Of a DNA stretch of 64,000 nt, positions 17,077-26,385 are shown one piece after another. The stretch covers positions 124,001-188,000 of the forward strand of contig NZ_JARXXP010000002.1 of NCBI RefSeq assembly GCF_029893965.1, read 5' to 3'. Under the pieces are notes generated by a model that was given only the letters and a program-made list of their open reading frames with translations, was not told the DNA's origin and did not search any database. The translations under genes and the position numbers were made by a program. Origin of the DNA: Paenibacillus sp. PastM-3 (lineage in GTDB: Bacteria > Bacillota > Bacilli > Paenibacillales > Paenibacillaceae). Position 1 is the stretch's first letter; every line of letters begins with the position of its first letter.

Positions 17077-20000
17077 TTAATTGAAGGTTTTAGGGAAGAT
17101 GCTTGTGCTCTTCTGCAATAGGGCTACCGCAATTTTACCGGCTTCCGCTCTGGTTAGTTTGCCTTTTGGATTAAAATTGTATACAGGCTTGGTCTGACCG
17201 GTAACAGTAACTGCACTTCCCTCCATAATCTTCGCCTTGGATACGGCCTCGATCGCCGGACGGGAGTAGAAATCCATGCTGCCGGAGTCGACAAAGGATT
17301 TGTTGAGGCTGGCCAGCAGCTTGGCATCATTGGTCGACATTTTGAGTTTAAGCGCCCGGGCAATCATTACCGCCGCCTGCTCTCTGGTGAGCGCCTGGTC
17401 CGGACCAAAGAATCCGTCACTCAATCCCGTAACAATTCCCGCTCTTGCTGCAGTCTCAATACTCTTAAAATTCCAGGTTGTCGATACAGCTTCCGGTACG
17501 ATATCGAAGAAGGTCTGCTTGTTCGTATCATAATCAAGCGGAATATTAAGACCGGTTACTAGCAGTGTAGCGAATTCACCGCGTGTTGTTGTATCATCCG
17601 CCCCGAATGCGTCTGCCCGCAGGTTAGTCATAATCCCTTTAGAGTACAGGCCGTTCAGAATATTTCTTGCCCACGGGTGATTTGTAATATCCGTAAACCC
17701 GCGGCGCAGTTTCATAACAGTGTAGTAGCCGAACTCATCAAAAGGAACGGTTACGGTATGATTCTTGGTATCAACTTCTCCGCCAATGTTCTCCCATTTG
17801 CCCGCATCCGTATACCGGAACACTGTAACGGTCGAACCGACTTCATCCACAACGTTAGGACTGAAGCTGAGCGTCAGCTCCCCGCGCTGGGAAGGTATGA
17901 TTTTGCGGGATTGGCTGATCTGCGTGAAATTACCCTCGATGGAATATGGGGCAACCCCGTTAGATGCAGGCACATAACTGCTGCTTCCCTTGGTGCCTAC
18001 CTCACCCAGACCACCGCTCAACCAGTAAATATCCGACACTCTGGAGAAGTTGCTGTTGGTCGCTGATGAGGTGAACCGGAGAACGAGCTCCTGCAGGATG
18101 ACGAGCTGCTTCTGAACACCTACAAATCTTTCATCAACCGGGCTGACATTAATGATGTTGCCGTAATCGTTAGTACGCTCTACAACCCCGTCATTAGGGT
18201 CGGCAATCCCGAACAGCAGCTTGGTGTCAGGATAATACTTCGCGGCTCCTGAACTGGTATATCCCTTCATCAGTGTTCCTTTAGGGAAGTTCAGCTCCAG
18301 TTGCTTGTTGAAGACACTATACTTTGTCGCTACCTTCTCAGCCATATACTGCGTATCAATCTGCACTGCACTGGCGTAATAGACGGTTACTGTATCATTA
18401 AGGGTTGAATCCTTACGTACAATCTGAATCTTGATCGTTGTTGCCTTATCCGGTTTGAGCCCGACATAGTCGTAGGTAAACCGGTTCGCCAGGTCAGGGC
18501 GGGGTACAGCTTCATACTTGTCGATCATAACCTTTGTTGCACCTTCAGCTTCAATATCAAACCGTACGAAGTTCTTGTTTACAACAATCTGGTTTCCGAC
18601 AGTCGCTACTGGAGCCAGAATACGGTAAGGCAGCACTTCACGGACAATTTCAATTCTTTGTGTCGTTCTCGCGCCGGTCTTATTGATCAGCTCCAGCGTG
18701 TAGACATGGCTTCCGGGAGCATCAAACTTCAGATCGCGGATCCGCAGCAGGAAGTCCTTGGTTGTTCCAACATAATCATAGATTACTGAACCGTAGGTTC
18801 CTGGTGAAATAAATTCATCCCTGTTGTTTTCTTTGAGCATAGTGGTATTGCCTACAGTCGTGAAGACCAGATCAGAGCCTCTGTAAAGGTTAAGAGTTGT
18901 AGCTCCTCCGCCTTGTAAAACGAGATCGTAATTATCTCTGGTGGTTACATACTTACCGTCCGTATAGGTGATCTCGGCCGGCAGAGCCAGGATTGCATTG
19001 CGCTTGGCATCATTGGAACGGGAATCCGTCTCGAATGCCGGCCGGTTCGTTACCAGTACCGGATGGAACTGCGTCAGATTGGATACATTTGTATCAATAA
19101 TATAGATGCGCAGTTCTTTAGTGATCACACGCTGATTGCCTGAGGAGTCCATGGAAATCCCAGTGAACATCAGTGTATTCTCCCCGTATACCAGCGGACC
19201 GGCCTGATCAATCTTCAGAGTGACTTTGAATTTTGGCGCCTGCATGGTGACATTGAACTGCGGAGTTGCTGGTAGCACATCCCACGAATTGCTGTCCCTG
19301 CCGTTAATCTGGAACTGGGCTCCGAAGATATTTTCAAACCCGATATATTCTCCCTCTACAGTAATGCTTGAGGTTGAATTGGAGTTATACTCGATTGTCT
19401 GGCCGTCCTGGAGGTTGCTGACATAGATATAATTCTTCGATACATAAGAGATATTTACATTGTACACCGAATTGGATGTGCCATATTTAAACTGAACCTT
19501 CTGTTGGCCGTTCGAGAATCCGGTAATTCTGTAAACCTCCTGGGTACCGTCAGTATCAAGCCCGGCTGCAGCAATCTTGGTAAGCTGAAGGCCGTTGGTA
19601 CTCAGTGGCAGATACATCGCTGTCAAAGCGCCGGTGGGCGCAACATTCGTCTCAACCAGGATGTAGAAATTATCTTTCTCCATCTGTTGTCCGTTCAGCG
19701 GAAGCTTGGACACATCACCAATGTCTTTGCCTGTTGCATAATCAGGAAGGTAGTAGATATTATCAATTACCGTTTCCCCTGGAACATAATAGTATGATTT
19801 CACAAGGGATGCAGTATAACTTCCGAATGTTACGGTCAGAGTAAAGTCATTGCTGCCAGTAGCAATCGGAACATCCTCCGAGGTTGTGAACTTCACCAGC
19901 TTGTATGCCGGCGTAATACCGTCAGGTCCAGGAATGGTCTGCTCCTTAGTCGTTGTGATGGTTCGGATGGCAACTTCACTAGTTGTACCTGCATTAATGA

Positions 20001-20961
20001 CCAGCTTACCTGTACCTGAATTCCCACCAAAAGCGGAAGCATTGTAAGGAAGCAGCACTTCCCCTGACAAGCCGGCGGTAAATTTATTCGCAACGGAAAG
20101 CGTCGGCGTGTTGTTAATCAGAGAGTAGTTGTTGCCCGCATGAACCAGATCCAAGGAAGCGTACGGTTGATCTGTATCAAAAAAGTATACATTGCGGTCG
20201 ATGGTAATTTTGTCGGAGGCATTCTGAACAATAATCTGCAGTGAGCTTAGCCCCGGCTGCAGCGTCAGGGCCGGAGTGAAAAAGGTTCCATCCTCCAGCA
20301 GGGAGGTCTGAAGCGCTGTACCTCCATTAAGTGACACAGTTACCTTCGTAGCATTGGCTACTTTACCTTGCAGCGTAATTGAAGATACGGGAACTACCAC
20401 CTGTGTACCTTCATTCAGGTTGAGGGCAGCCGGTCCGCCCAGCACCTGGAGCGATGTTACATAAGGAACTCTGTCATAAAGGACATAAAAGGACTCAGAA
20501 CGCGTCAGATTCCCCTGAAGTCCGGAGAAGGTGATTTTGTTAAAGCCGGAATACAAGGTTACACCGCTAGTTGTAAAGCGGTTGCCCGGGCTGTTGGCAT
20601 CGGTGGTCACAGTCCCTGTGGTCAGACGCGTGGAATCTGTTACCCATCTGCCTAAGCTGTCCTGCGACAGCTGCTCCACAACAACCTTCATTGTGGTAGA
20701 AGTCACCTGTGAGTAAACACCGGTAATGTTAAGGGTGGAATTACTCGTTAAATAAACCCTGTCACGGGTGATTGCATTAGCTGCGTCTTTATCGGCACTT
20801 GGATCCAGCACTACTGTGGAGCGCAATGTCAGATCATCGGGGGTAAAATAAGTTGTGACTGCATTGGCCGCAGCCGCCTGAGGCATATATTTGCCAGGGA
20901 ACATAGAAACGATCAGAGCCGCAAGCAGCACCCAGACAAATGGTCTCTTAAAGCGTTGCAT
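17077..20961 (-). CDS. Large cell-surface protein with three C-terminal SLH domains
   Basis: Exported protein of 1294 aa. The signal peptide is MQRFKRPFVWVLLAALIVSM, ending near PQAAAANAV. About 1000 residues of beta-rich, Ig-like sequence follow, without a recognised enzyme domain; a region near residues 1000-1090 has a ZU5-like look (GELTLSFSPNVVDEVGSTV..WENIGGEV). SLH domains occupy about 1100-1290 (HPWARNILNGLYSKGIM..TTRGEFATLLV; IETAARAGIVTGLSDGFFGP..LTREQAAVMIARAL; RPAIEAVSKAKIMEGS..LTRAEAGKIAVALL). The start at 20961 has GGAG 10 bases upstream; the 15 preceding codons lack such a site. It is a client of the wall polymer made by tagO, tagA and csaB upstream. Function otherwise unknown. 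Confidence 0.88.
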   Translation of the reverse strand: MQRFKRPFVWVLLAALIVSMFPGKYMPQAAAANAVTTYFTPDDLTLRSTVVLDPSADKDAANAITRDRVYLTSNSTLNITGVYSQVTSTTMKVVVEQLSQDSLGRWVTDSTRLTTGTVTTDANSPGNRFTTSGVTLYSGFNKITFSGLQGNLTRSESFYVLYDRVPYVTSLQVLGGPAALNLNEGTQVVVPVSSITLQGKVANATKVTVSLNGGTALQTSLLEDGTFFTPALTLQPGLSSLQIIVQNASDKITIDRNVYFFDTDQPYASLDLVHAGNNYSLINNTPTLSVANKFTAGLSGEVLLPYNASAFGGNSGTGKLVINAGTTSEVAIRTITTTKEQTIPGPDGITPAYKLVKFTTSEDVPIATGSNDFTLTVTFGSYTASLVKSYYYVPGETVIDNIYYLPDYATGKDIGDVSKLPLNGQQMEKDNFYILVETNVAPTGALTAMYLPLSTNGLQLTKIAAAGLDTDGTQEVYRITGFSNGQQKVQFKYGTSNSVYNVNISYVSKNYIYVSNLQDGQTIEYNSNSTSSITVEGEYIGFENIFGAQFQINGRDSNSWDVLPATPQFNVTMQAPKFKVTLKIDQAGPLVYGENTLMFTGISMDSSGNQRVITKELRIYIIDTNVSNLTQFHPVLVTNRPAFETDSRSNDAKRNAILALPAEITYTDGKYVTTRDNYDLVLQGGGATTLNLYRGSDLVFTTVGNTTMLKENNRDEFISPGTYGSVIYDYVGTTKDFLLRIRDLKFDAPGSHVYTLELINKTGARTTQRIEIVREVLPYRILAPVATVGNQIVVNKNFVRFDIEAEGATKVMIDKYEAVPRPDLANRFTYDYVGLKPDKATTIKIQIVRKDSTLNDTVTVYYASAVQIDTQYMAEKVATKYSVFNKQLELNFPKGTLMKGYTSSGAAKYYPDTKLLFGIADPNDGVVERTNDYGNIINVSPVDERFVGVQKQLVILQELVLRFTSSATNSNFSRVSDIYWLSGGLGEVGTKGSSSYVPASNGVAPYSIEGNFTQISQSRKIIPSQRGELTLSFSPNVVDEVGSTVTVFRYTDAGKWENIGGEVDTKNHTVTVPFDEFGYYTVMKLRRGFTDITNHPWARNILNGLYSKGIMTNLRADAFGADDTTTRGEFATLLVTGLNIPLDYDTNKQTFFDIVPEAVSTTWNFKSIETAARAGIVTGLSDGFFGPDQALTREQAAVMIARALKLKMSTNDAKLLASLNKSFVDSGSMDFYSRPAIEAVSKAKIMEGSAVTVTGQTKPVYNFNPKGKLTRAEAGKIAVALLQKSTSIFPKTFN

Positions 20962-21052
20962 GTGTATATCTCTCCTTTGAGTTAAAGTTCTCTTCGTGAC
21001 CTTCACTTTTTTCTTTATCGGTTGTTTGCGGCTATCTTGTTAGGGAGAACAG

Positions 21053-21086
21053 CAAAAAACTCATCCTTAAAAAGGATGAGTTTTGT
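21053..21086 (-). terminator. Terminator of tagO
   Basis: AAAACTCATCC / GGATGAGTTTT stem with T runs on both sides, 37 bases past the tagO stop. The symmetry makes it possibly bidirectional. Confidence 0.85.
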
Positions 21087-21122
21087 TAATTTAACAATAA
21101 AAGTCTGAATAAGAGCGGTAAA

Positions 21123-22250
21123 TTAAGATTTCGAGCTGCGCTCCGGTGCAAGCTTGAGGCGCATTCTCAGGAATAAATCAATAAGCGGACGTTTGGTTTT
21201 GCTGATGACGCCGGTAATTTCCGCACCGATCTGCAGGAAGAACAGCATCACACAGATCACCACAAAGGTAACCCAGTTGGCCTCATATAGAGAAGCAGAT
21301 GTTTGAATGACAGCCAGTACACCGAAGAAGGCGGCAATCCCGTAAATAATCAGCACTGTCTGGCGGTGGCTGAATCCCAGCTCGCGAAGGCAGTGATGCA
21401 GATGACCTTTGTCCGGTGCAAAGATAGGCTTCTTCTGCAGCTTGCGGCGTACGATTGCAAAGAAGGTGTCCGATAAAGGAACTCCGATAATCAGGAGCGG
21501 TGTAATAAAGGAAACGACAGCGATCTGTTTGAATCCGAGCAACGCCAGCAGTGCCAGACAGAATCCAAGAAACAGCGATCCTGTGTCACCCATGAATATT
21601 TTGGCCGGATGAAAGTTGAAGAACAGAAATCCCAAAATACTGCCAAGCAGCAGCAGGCACAGAAGCGCCACCATTGTATTGCCCATCAGGAAGGCCATCA
21701 CTGCAATTGTAGCAATTGCTATACCTGATACTCCTGCAGCCAGCCCGTCCAGGCCGTCAATCAGGTTAACCGCATTGGTTACGCCGACAATCCAGAAAAT
21801 CGTCAGCGGTACGGCAATCCAGCTCTCCAGTGAGGAGTACGTATTATTAAAAGGAATGTTTACGAAATCAACAGTAATATCAAAACCGAAAACGACGATG
21901 CACGCTGCAGCAATCTGGCCCAGCAGCTTCACTTTGGCTGAAAGCTCGAAACGGTCATCTAATCCGCCAATCAGTACGATCAGTCCACCGCCGCACAGCA
22001 ACGCTTTGATGAAATGTGTCTCCCGCGAAGTGAAATCGTACGGAATAATCGGCAATACGGCAAGCAGGCCTAACACAAACGCCAGAAAAATACCAAGTCC
22101 GCCAAGGCGGGGCATAATTCTCGTATGCACCTTACGGGCGTTCGGCACATCTGTGGCACCAATCTTGATAGCGAATCTCTTCACTAGCGGTGTCAGGAGA
22201 AGTGCAAGTCCCATGCACACAATAAATCCGGCGATGTATATGATTAACAT
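21123..22250 (-). CDS. tagO: Undecaprenyl-phosphate GlcNAc-1-phosphate transferase TagO
   Basis: Integral membrane enzyme (375 aa, about 10-11 helices) that loads GlcNAc-1-phosphate onto undecaprenyl phosphate, the first step of wall glycopolymer synthesis. MraY/WecA family motifs are visible: KVHTRIMPRLGGLGIFLAF near residue 41, GGLDDRFEL, NLIDGLDGLAAG, FMGDTGSLFLGF and the cytoplasmic HIS loop DKGHLHHCLRELGFSHRQ. In Paenibacillus and Bacillus anthracis-type organisms the product feeds the secondary cell wall polymer that anchors SLH proteins. It lies downstream of tagA and csaB in the same direction with a 116-base gap, so it may be in the same operon or have its own promoter. Confidence 0.93.
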   Translation of the reverse strand: MLIIYIAGFIVCMGLALLLTPLVKRFAIKIGATDVPNARKVHTRIMPRLGGLGIFLAFVLGLLAVLPIIPYDFTSRETHFIKALLCGGGLIVLIGGLDDRFELSAKVKLLGQIAAACIVVFGFDITVDFVNIPFNNTYSSLESWIAVPLTIFWIVGVTNAVNLIDGLDGLAAGVSGIAIATIAVMAFLMGNTMVALLCLLLLGSILGFLFFNFHPAKIFMGDTGSLFLGFCLALLALLGFKQIAVVSFITPLLIIGVPLSDTFFAIVRRKLQKKPIFAPDKGHLHHCLRELGFSHRQTVLIIYGIAAFFGVLAVIQTSASLYEANWVTFVVICVMLFFLQIGAEITGVISKTKRPLIDLFLRMRLKLAPERSSKS

Positions 22251-22366
22251 TTGAAAAGTCGACCCCCATTTCTCTACCGCATTGAATTATACGCTGAACT
22301 AAAGGCAAATTCCAATTCCGTTTTTAGGCTGTTGTTACGATATTCCCGGTAAATTGGCCCGTTTTT

Positions 22367-23122
22367 TCAGGCTTTTGTCACTTTATCTTTCTCACGCAGC
22401 ACTTTTACTGCAAATTTCGGCAGCGCAAGCATTCTTTTGTATCGTGTTGGTTCTTTCAAAAGACGATACAGCCACTCGGCCCGCAGTTTCTGGAACGCAA
22501 CAGGTGCCCGTTTGCTCTTGCCGGAGATCACATCAAAGCTTCCGCCTACTCCCATCATTACAGGAATATTCAGCTGTGATTTGTACTTGGCGATCCAGGG
22601 CTCCTGACTGTCTGCACCTCTGGCGACAAACAGCAGATCAGGCTGGGACTTCACAATATCTGCCACAACAGCTTCGTCTGCTTCCGGACCAAAAAAGCCG
22701 TCACGATAGCCAGCAATTACAATGCGCGGATATTGAGATTGTAACCTGGAGACGGTCTCCCGAATCACTTCAGGCGTCGAACCCAGGAGATATACTTTCC
22801 AGTTATAGCTTTCACCTTGACGCATCAATTCATGTAAGAGGTCGAATCCGGCTACACGCTCAGCCACCGGCTCCTTGCAATACTCTGCAGCCCACACTAC
22901 GCCAGTCCCGTCAGGAACCACCAGTTCTGCCGATTTCATAATCTCCATGTAGGAAGGGTTCTCCAGCGCAGCCATAACCATAATGGGATTGGCAGTAATG
23001 ACTTGATGCGGCTCACGGTTACGCACTGCATCGGTCAGGTAGGAGACCGTAGCCCGCATATCGGCTTTGGAAATACGTATACCAAAAATCGGTACTGTAG
23101 GCAAAATACTATCTGCTTTCAC
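22367..23122 (-). CDS. tagA: WecG/TagA/CpsF-family N-acetylmannosaminyltransferase TagA
   Basis: GT26 enzyme of 251 aa that transfers ManNAc from UDP-ManNAc to lipid-linked GlcNAc at the inner face of the membrane. Family motifs seen are TANPIMVMAALENPSY near residue 42, LVVPDGTGVVWA (catalytic Asp), LGSTPEVI, GYRDGFF and the C-terminal RAEWLYRLLKEPTRYKRM, a membrane-docking tail. A TTG two codons upstream (23128) is possible, but AAAGGATG is 7 bases before the GTG at 23122. The csaB stop is only 6 bases upstream, so the two are translationally close. In Paenibacillus alvei TagA and CsaB are the established pair for the SLH ligand. Confidence 0.92.
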   Translation of the reverse strand: MKADSILPTVPIFGIRISKADMRATVSYLTDAVRNREPHQVITANPIMVMAALENPSYMEIMKSAELVVPDGTGVVWAAEYCKEPVAERVAGFDLLHELMRQGESYNWKVYLLGSTPEVIRETVSRLQSQYPRIVIAGYRDGFFGPEADEAVVADIVKSQPDLLFVARGADSQEPWIAKYKSQLNIPVMMGVGGSFDVISGKSKRAPVAFQKLRAEWLYRLLKEPTRYKRMLALPKFAVKVLREKDKVTKA

Positions 23123-23128
23123 GTTCAA

Positions 23129-24268
23129 TCATCCTTTACTGCATAAATATTCAGCAATCCGGCGGGCCGGTGCTTCAGCTTCTTCAACAAGGGCGGCAAT
23201 CAGTGGTTCCCTCTCCTGCTTCCAGGCTTCTCCCTGCTCAAGAAGCAGAAGAATTTCCGCGGCAACCTTGTCTGCCTCCAATGTACCCGTCGATCCAACA
23301 GGTCTGGAGCGGATCCGCTCCAGGAAGTGGTCGATCTTCGGATCATATGATACTCCTATCAGCGGCACCCGTCTGCCGGCTGCATAAATCAGGCTGTGCA
23401 GGCGCATGCCGATCAGCACATCGCATTCTGCAACCTCGCTCAGCATCTGCTGCGGATGCAGCGCATCTTCACGTATACTGATGCTTCCACCTAATGCAGC
23501 AACCTCTTTTTCCAGCTTCTCCATAAGATAACGCGAGGCTTCATTGTCAGTAGGATGGTGAAACGGCAGAAAGCGCAAATGAAAAGGTATTTGGGCACAG
23601 GCCTTCAGCAAGCCTTCAGCGATTTCATTCAGCTCATACCGTGATTCCTCCCAGAAACGGATGGAAATCCCCACAGTCTTCAGTCCGGAAGCTGTCTCAG
23701 CAGAGAATACGCCCGGAGACTCTGCTCTTTGCGGCAGCTCCAGACCCATTACAGGATCAGGCACAACCTGAATGTTGTCCTGATTGAGCCCCATGCTTTG
23801 CAGCAGGCTGCGGGACTGTTCGTCCCGCACGGATACATAAGCGCAGTTACGGAATACTGACTTAATCAGCGGGTGAAACAGCTTGCGGTTAACCGGACCC
23901 ACTCCCTGGGCATAAATAAAGGTCGGCTTGCCTATCCATTGGGCAAGCTTCAGGACGCCCAGGTAATACGGTATGGTCTTTGAGCTGGTTACGTCCTGCA
24001 GCAGGCTTCCGCCTCCGCTGATCAGTCCGGCACTTTCGGCAATAGCCCGTCGTACCTCGCCCAGTTTCATCCGGTGAACGGACTTGACACCGTAGGTGGC
24101 GGTTGTAGATTCCGGATCTATCGATAATACAACCGGTTCAATGACAATGCCGGCGGCCTCTGACTGTCTCTGCAACGCATTCAGAATCGATTGCAGAACA
24201 GCCTCGTCTCCGCTGTTGCGGAAGCCGTAGTAGCCGGATATTACAATTTTTTGAGCAGAGGCGACCAT
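23129..24268 (-). CDS. csaB: Polysaccharide pyruvyl transferase CsaB
   Basis: Adds a 4,6-linked pyruvate ketal from PEP to ManNAc of the lipid-linked wall polymer. That ketal is the residue recognised by SLH domains. The 379-aa protein shows the family start VISGYYGFRNSGDEAVLQSI, the glycine-rich ISGGGSLLQDVTSSKTIPYYL, IYAQGVGPV and the late motif GMRLHSLIYAA with its conserved Arg and His. The start at 24268 has AAAGG 11 bases upstream and overlaps the end of the DUF5693 gene by 28 bases, suggesting coupled translation. It is the key gene that explains the three SLH proteins encoded downstream. Confidence 0.94.
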   Translation of the reverse strand: MVASAQKIVISGYYGFRNSGDEAVLQSILNALQRQSEAAGIVIEPVVLSIDPESTTATYGVKSVHRMKLGEVRRAIAESAGLISGGGSLLQDVTSSKTIPYYLGVLKLAQWIGKPTFIYAQGVGPVNRKLFHPLIKSVFRNCAYVSVRDEQSRSLLQSMGLNQDNIQVVPDPVMGLELPQRAESPGVFSAETASGLKTVGISIRFWEESRYELNEIAEGLLKACAQIPFHLRFLPFHHPTDNEASRYLMEKLEKEVAALGGSISIREDALHPQQMLSEVAECDVLIGMRLHSLIYAAGRRVPLIGVSYDPKIDHFLERIRSRPVGSTGTLEADKVAAEILLLLEQGEAWKQEREPLIAALVEEAEAPARRIAEYLCSKG

Positions 24269-26280
24269 CGTTTCCAACACCTTTCCGCGATCTGCCAAAC
24301 GCCTACGGCAATCAGGCCAATAATAAGTCCAAGACCTAATCCAAGGAGTCCGCGGATCAATGAGATCAGCACCGGAGTATGGATATGGGCAAAGGTATCC
24401 ACCATTGACAGCTGGCCGATGACCGCAATAATCATGATAAACGCGGCATTACGGTATTTATAGGCCATAAAGGCCCCCAAAATGAACAGCGGATGGGCAA
24501 GCAGGAACTCCTTATTGCGCGGCCGTACACCGACTGTATTCTCCAGGAAGATACGGAACGAACGTTCAAGCGGAGTCACACTTCCGCTATTGCCCGTACG
24601 GCTCAAGTAGTACATCCCTACCACGCCGAGAATGACGGCGGCGATTACCATGGCCAGTGTAATCGGCGTGCGCAGAAGCTTACCCGTCTTATTAAAGGCA
24701 AACTCTCCGCGGTATAAGAGTACATACAAGGCGGTCAGTCCAATAGGAGCCAGGTGCAGCAGACTGACGCCGCGGAACTGGTTAAGCACCAGACTGTAAG
24801 TAATATTGTTAAGCAGAGCAATAACAAACGGCACAGCACTCAACGAGATAAGTGCAGTCTTAATATAGAGCACAAGGCTATGCGCCAGGCGGCGTCCGGG
24901 ACTCATAACTGCATAAGTGAGTTTGTTAATCCGCAGCGGCGGCCCCTGCTCGTTGATCTTGCGGACAGCCAGCACAGTCGCAACTGTCGGCGCACTAATA
25001 GCAACTGCAAGCGCCAGTGCCTGCTCAAACAGCGGCGGCTTCAGGAGCATCAGACCTGCACTGCCGACCAATCCCAGAATCCACGCGGCCAGGGTAAGCC
25101 AAGGAATGAAGTATGACACAAGCAGGGCTACCATGGATACTGCGCCGATAACAGCCCCCAGCTTGAAGTAGCGCTGGTAGGAGGAATCTACGACATCGAA
25201 GGCTTCAGCCTGACCGAGTGTAAATCCGTTATCTTCAATTTTCTGCACGGCTCCGTCAGGGCCGCTTAGGCTGGTCACCAGATTGTCCAAGGTATCTTTA
25301 ATCTGAGCTGTAGTGGTATCCCGTGAAGGGATGGTATTGAGATACAGCATCCGGATGTTGCGGTCCTTGGTGGCCAGGGCAAATCTGTCGGCAATGACTT
25401 CCGGAGACAGCCCGGAATCGCCTTCGCTAAGCGAATACAGGCGCGTCACATTATAATCAAGCAGATAGGCCAGCTTGCCGAATCCCTTTTGCTGGGCCTT
25501 GATATTTTCGATGGCCGCTATCCCCATCCCGCGTTCCTTAAGGAGCTCAGCAAAAGCGGTAAGGCTGCCGGTATCGGCATCATCCGTGAAGCCTTTAACC
25601 GATTCTCCTTCGAACAGTATGCGTTTGACGCCAAGCTCCTGATAGCGGTCCAGCAGCTTCGTAACGGCTTCTTCATTATAGGCAAGAGAGTCCACCAGAC
25701 GCGGAACAATGCTGAAGCCCTTCTCATGCAGCATCTCCAGATTGAACGGGTCAGGCTGGAGCGGCTTCAGGGTAGCATCTTCCAGCGGGGTTTTGATGAT
25801 CAGCCCCTGCTGCCCGCGGAAGCTCCAATTTTCAGTGTCAATGCCAAGCACATGAAAAGCATCCTGAATCAACGGTGCGAGCACCGAACTATTCTCCGTG
25901 CTCGTAAAGAGGACGTATGTATAGTTCTCATTCTCGGGAATTACAGTATCAGTCAGGTTGGCAATATCCGTTGCCCCCCACATCATCAGACGGCGGGCCT
26001 TGCGGTAATCCTCCAGTGTGCTCTCGTAAATAGCCATGCTCTGAACGCCGGCTTCCTTGAGGCGGTCAAGCTGCTGTGAAATGTAATCCTTAGGATTCAC
26101 ACGGTAGCTGGCTACCTCCACCAGATCACGGTAATCAAATACAAACTCAACTGTCTTGGAAGATTTCTCGGTCTGCAGACGGTCATAGACAACCGGGAGA
26201 GCAGACAGAACACCGATTACTACGAGAATCCATAACCACTTGCGTGAAGTAATATTCCATTGTTGCCATTTCTGGTGCAC
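24241..26280 (-). CDS. DUF5693 polytopic membrane protein, probably the CsaA-like partner of CsaB
   Basis: 679 aa. One N-terminal helix (about 12-35) is followed by an extracytoplasmic domain of about 340 residues (VEVASYRVNPKDYISQQLDRL; NIKAQQKGFGKLAYLLDYNV), then about nine C-terminal membrane helices from about residue 385. AGGAGG is 8 bases before the GTG at 26280; an in-frame GTG 7 codons upstream lies ahead of that site. It overlaps csaB by 28 bases. Bacillus anthracis csaA, also beside csaB, encodes a polytopic protein proposed to move wall-polymer oligosaccharide. A similar role here is inferred from position only. Confidence 0.85.
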   Translation of the reverse strand: MHQKWQQWNITSRKWLWILVVIGVLSALPVVYDRLQTEKSSKTVEFVFDYRDLVEVASYRVNPKDYISQQLDRLKEAGVQSMAIYESTLEDYRKARRLMMWGATDIANLTDTVIPENENYTYVLFTSTENSSVLAPLIQDAFHVLGIDTENWSFRGQQGLIIKTPLEDATLKPLQPDPFNLEMLHEKGFSIVPRLVDSLAYNEEAVTKLLDRYQELGVKRILFEGESVKGFTDDADTGSLTAFAELLKERGMGIAAIENIKAQQKGFGKLAYLLDYNVTRLYSLSEGDSGLSPEVIADRFALATKDRNIRMLYLNTIPSRDTTTAQIKDTLDNLVTSLSGPDGAVQKIEDNGFTLGQAEAFDVVDSSYQRYFKLGAVIGAVSMVALLVSYFIPWLTLAAWILGLVGSAGLMLLKPPLFEQALALAVAISAPTVATVLAVRKINEQGPPLRINKLTYAVMSPGRRLAHSLVLYIKTALISLSAVPFVIALLNNITYSLVLNQFRGVSLLHLAPIGLTALYVLLYRGEFAFNKTGKLLRTPITLAMVIAAVILGVVGMYYLSRTGNSGSVTPLERSFRIFLENTVGVRPRNKEFLLAHPLFILGAFMAYKYRNAAFIMIIAVIGQLSMVDTFAHIHTPVLISLIRGLLGLGLGLIIGLIAVGVWQIAERCWKRWSPLLKKL

Positions 26281-26314
26281 CAAAAGTACCTCCTCTTTCA
26301 CTTCCTAACTCAAG

Positions 26315-26357
26315 CAGAAACGGATGTCTGTCCTGTCAGGAGCAGTATCCGTTTCTG
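26315..26357. repeat. Perfect inverted repeat between pgcA and the DUF5693 gene
   Basis: Arms CAGAAACGGAT / ATCCGTTTCTG with a 21-base centre that can pair further (CCTG/CAGG). There is no T run, so it is more likely an mRNA structure or weak terminator inside an operon. Confidence 0.6.
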
Positions 26358-26385
26358 TGAGAAAGCTTCATATCGTGCAGGATTA